Assembly: GCA_049680295.1 (NCBI GenBank)
Contig: JBAUHN010000382.1
Span: forward strand, 1-6,783
DNA: 6,783 nucleotides
DNA from: JBAUHN01 sp049680295
GTDB lineage: Bacteria > Pseudomonadota > Alphaproteobacteria > Rhodobacterales > Rhodobacteraceae
Direction: 5' to 3'
The translations under genes were made by a program, and so were the position numbers. How positions within the stretch are numbered: position 1 is the first letter of the stretch; the number at the start of each line of letters is the position of its first letter. Below are positions 5,814 through 6,783 of the stretch, piece by piece. The notes beneath the pieces were generated by a model. The model was given only the letters and a program-made list of their open reading frames with translations, was not told the DNA's origin and did no database searches.

Positions 5814-6704
5814 TCAGTGTGGTTTGCGTGGGCCGCCTGGTTTACCTGCCGTTTTGCCTGCGCCAAGAGGTTGGCGGCCCTGTTCAGACGGGCGGCGCGA
5901 TTGGCTGCGGGTCACGGTTGTTTTTTTCTTTTTCGCGGTGCCGCTGGCGTCTTCCAATGTTATCCCCAATTGATCGCGGACGATTTTGCGACGGATTTCT
6001 TCGACTGCGCCGGGTTTGAGTTCGCCCAGCTGGAACGGTCCATAGCTGATGCGAATCAAGCGGTTGACGCTTAGCCCGACTTCGCCCAGGGCACGGCGGA
6101 TTTCACGGTTCTTGCCTTCGCGCAGCCCGATTGTCAGCCAGGCATTGGCGCCTTGCTGGCGGTCCAGCGTCACGGTCATCGGTTGAAAATCCTCGCCCTC
6201 AACGGTCACGCCTTTGCGCAACGGCTCGAGCGTGGCATCGGTGGGGCGGCCGTTGACACGCACCCGGTAGCGCCTCAGCCATCCAGTGGCCGGTAGCTCC
6301 AGTTTACGTTTGATGCCGCCGTCGTTGGTCAGCAGCAACAACCCTTCCGAGTTGATGTCGAGCCGCCCGACGCTCATCACCCGTGGCATATCGTCCGGCA
6401 AAGATGCGTAAACGGTATCGCGCCCCTTTTCGTCGCGATCGGTGGTCACCAGCCCGATCGGTTTGTGATACAGCCACATGCGCGGCGGTTCGGGTTCGGA
6501 CAGGGGTGCGCCGTCAACGGTGATCTTGTCTGCCGGCGTGACATTCAGTGCGGGACTGGTGATCTGCGCACCGTTTACCTTGACACGGCCTGCTTCGATC
6601 ATCCGCTCGGCCTCGCGGCGGCTGGCGATACCTGCGCGGGCGAGAACTTTGGCGATACGGTCGCCTTTTGCGGCGTCGGAGGGGGCGTTTTTGTCCATCC
6701 GCAT
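5814..6704 (-). CDS. rluB: RluB-type 23S rRNA pseudouridine synthase
   Basis: This 296-residue enzyme of the RsuA/RluB/RluE/RluF family would isomerise a uridine of 23S rRNA during ribosome assembly (E. coli RluB acts at U2605). An S4 RNA-binding domain is clear at about 15-62 (RIAKVLARAGIASRREAERM). The catalytic domain has LYHKPIGLVTT (78-88), the signature VGRLDINSEGLLLLTNDGG (112-130) with catalytic Asp116, and LREGKNREIRRAL further on. The last 45 residues form a Lys/Arg/Gly-rich tail probably disordered and binding RNA; such tails are common in alphaproteobacterial RluB. The tail's Lys codons create an A-rich run (T-rich on the plus strand, 5921-5933), which might be prone to slippage. 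The ATG at 6704 is favoured because AGG lies eight bases upstream; an ATG two codons later is possible. The exact target base is inferred from family membership; RluE or RsuA-like specificity is less likely given the tail and length. Confidence 0.93.
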   Translation of the reverse strand: MRMDKNAPSDAAKGDRIAKVLARAGIASRREAERMIEAGRVKVNGAQITSPALNVTPADKITVDGAPLSEPEPPRMWLYHKPIGLVTTDRDEKGRDTVYASLPDDMPRVMSVGRLDINSEGLLLLTNDGGIKRKLELPATGWLRRYRVRVNGRPTDATLEPLRKGVTVEGEDFQPMTVTLDRQQGANAWLTIGLREGKNREIRRALGEVGLSVNRLIRISYGPFQLGELKPGAVEEIRRKIVRDQLGITLEDASGTAKKKKTTVTRSQSRRPSEQGRQPLGAGKTAGKPGGPRKPH

Positions 6705-6761
6705 CGCTTAACCTGTTTGTTCAGCTTGCGAAAGGGACCGGTTTTGGGCCAACTGCGCGAT

Positions 6762-6783
6762 ATGGAGTTTAAGCCCTTTATGC
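6762..6783 (+). CDS. Possible start of a divergent gene (perhaps tRNA adenosine deaminase TadA), cut by the window edge
   Basis: ATG at 6762 opens a plus-strand frame reading MEFKPFM before the window ends. Similar short starts occur in alphaproteobacterial TadA proteins, and tadA is often found divergent from rluB in this group, so TadA is the best guess. Seven codons cannot establish it and no strong ribosome binding site precedes the ATG. The 57-base gap to rluB would then hold both divergent promoters; I could not place either with confidence. Confidence 0.3.

Noticed and set aside
5921..5933. T-rich run as a terminator of a plus-strand transcript
   Set aside because: It is the reverse of AAA/AAG lysine codons in the RluB tail. 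No GC-rich hairpin directly precedes it and there is no plus-strand gene to end.

Overview
The window looks like chromosomal DNA of an alphaproteobacterium, most likely Rhodobacteraceae (roseobacter group). This rests on the style of the proteins (an RluB with a long basic tail, a DUF2927 lipoprotein, an SPFH protein of the YdjI type ending in a GYF_2 domain), the moderately high GC and the codon use. No mobile element, CRISPR array, tRNA or rRNA was seen. Apart from a few codons at the far right edge, every gene I can support lies on the minus strand, so transcription runs from high to low coordinates.

Right part (about 4886-6783): rluB (5814-6704), a 23S rRNA pseudouridine synthase, lies upstream of a TerC-family membrane protein (4886-5704). 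The last 22 bases hold the possible start of a divergent plus-strand gene; its first residues would suit the tRNA deaminase TadA, but too little is present to be sure.

Left part (1-4860): a probable six-gene operon begins at a sigma70-like promoter (-35 at 4851-4856, -10 at 4829-4834) that is overlaid by a 24-bp near-palindrome. In transcription order it holds an unlisted 29-residue membrane peptide (4704-4793), XpaC (3815-4699), TelA (2579-3775), a DUF2927 lipoprotein (1619-2572), an SPFH/GYF_2 protein related to Bacillus YdjI (455-1570), and a protein with two zinc ribbons related to Bacillus YdjG (1-385, cut by the window edge). Gaps are 4, 39, 6, 48 and 69 bases.

The interest is the combination. 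XpaC-TelA is a known pair in tellurite/toxic-anion and envelope-stress loci. YdjI and YdjG come from the Bacillus ydjFGHI (PspA-linked) membrane-stress operon. Here the two modules share one operon, together with a lipoprotein and a small membrane peptide, and a TerC protein lies just upstream. My inference is an inner-membrane assembly that senses or repairs envelope or metal stress: XpaC and the peptide in the membrane, TelA, SPFH and zinc-ribbon proteins on the cytoplasmic side, and the lipoprotein on the periplasmic side. The sequence does not prove that function.
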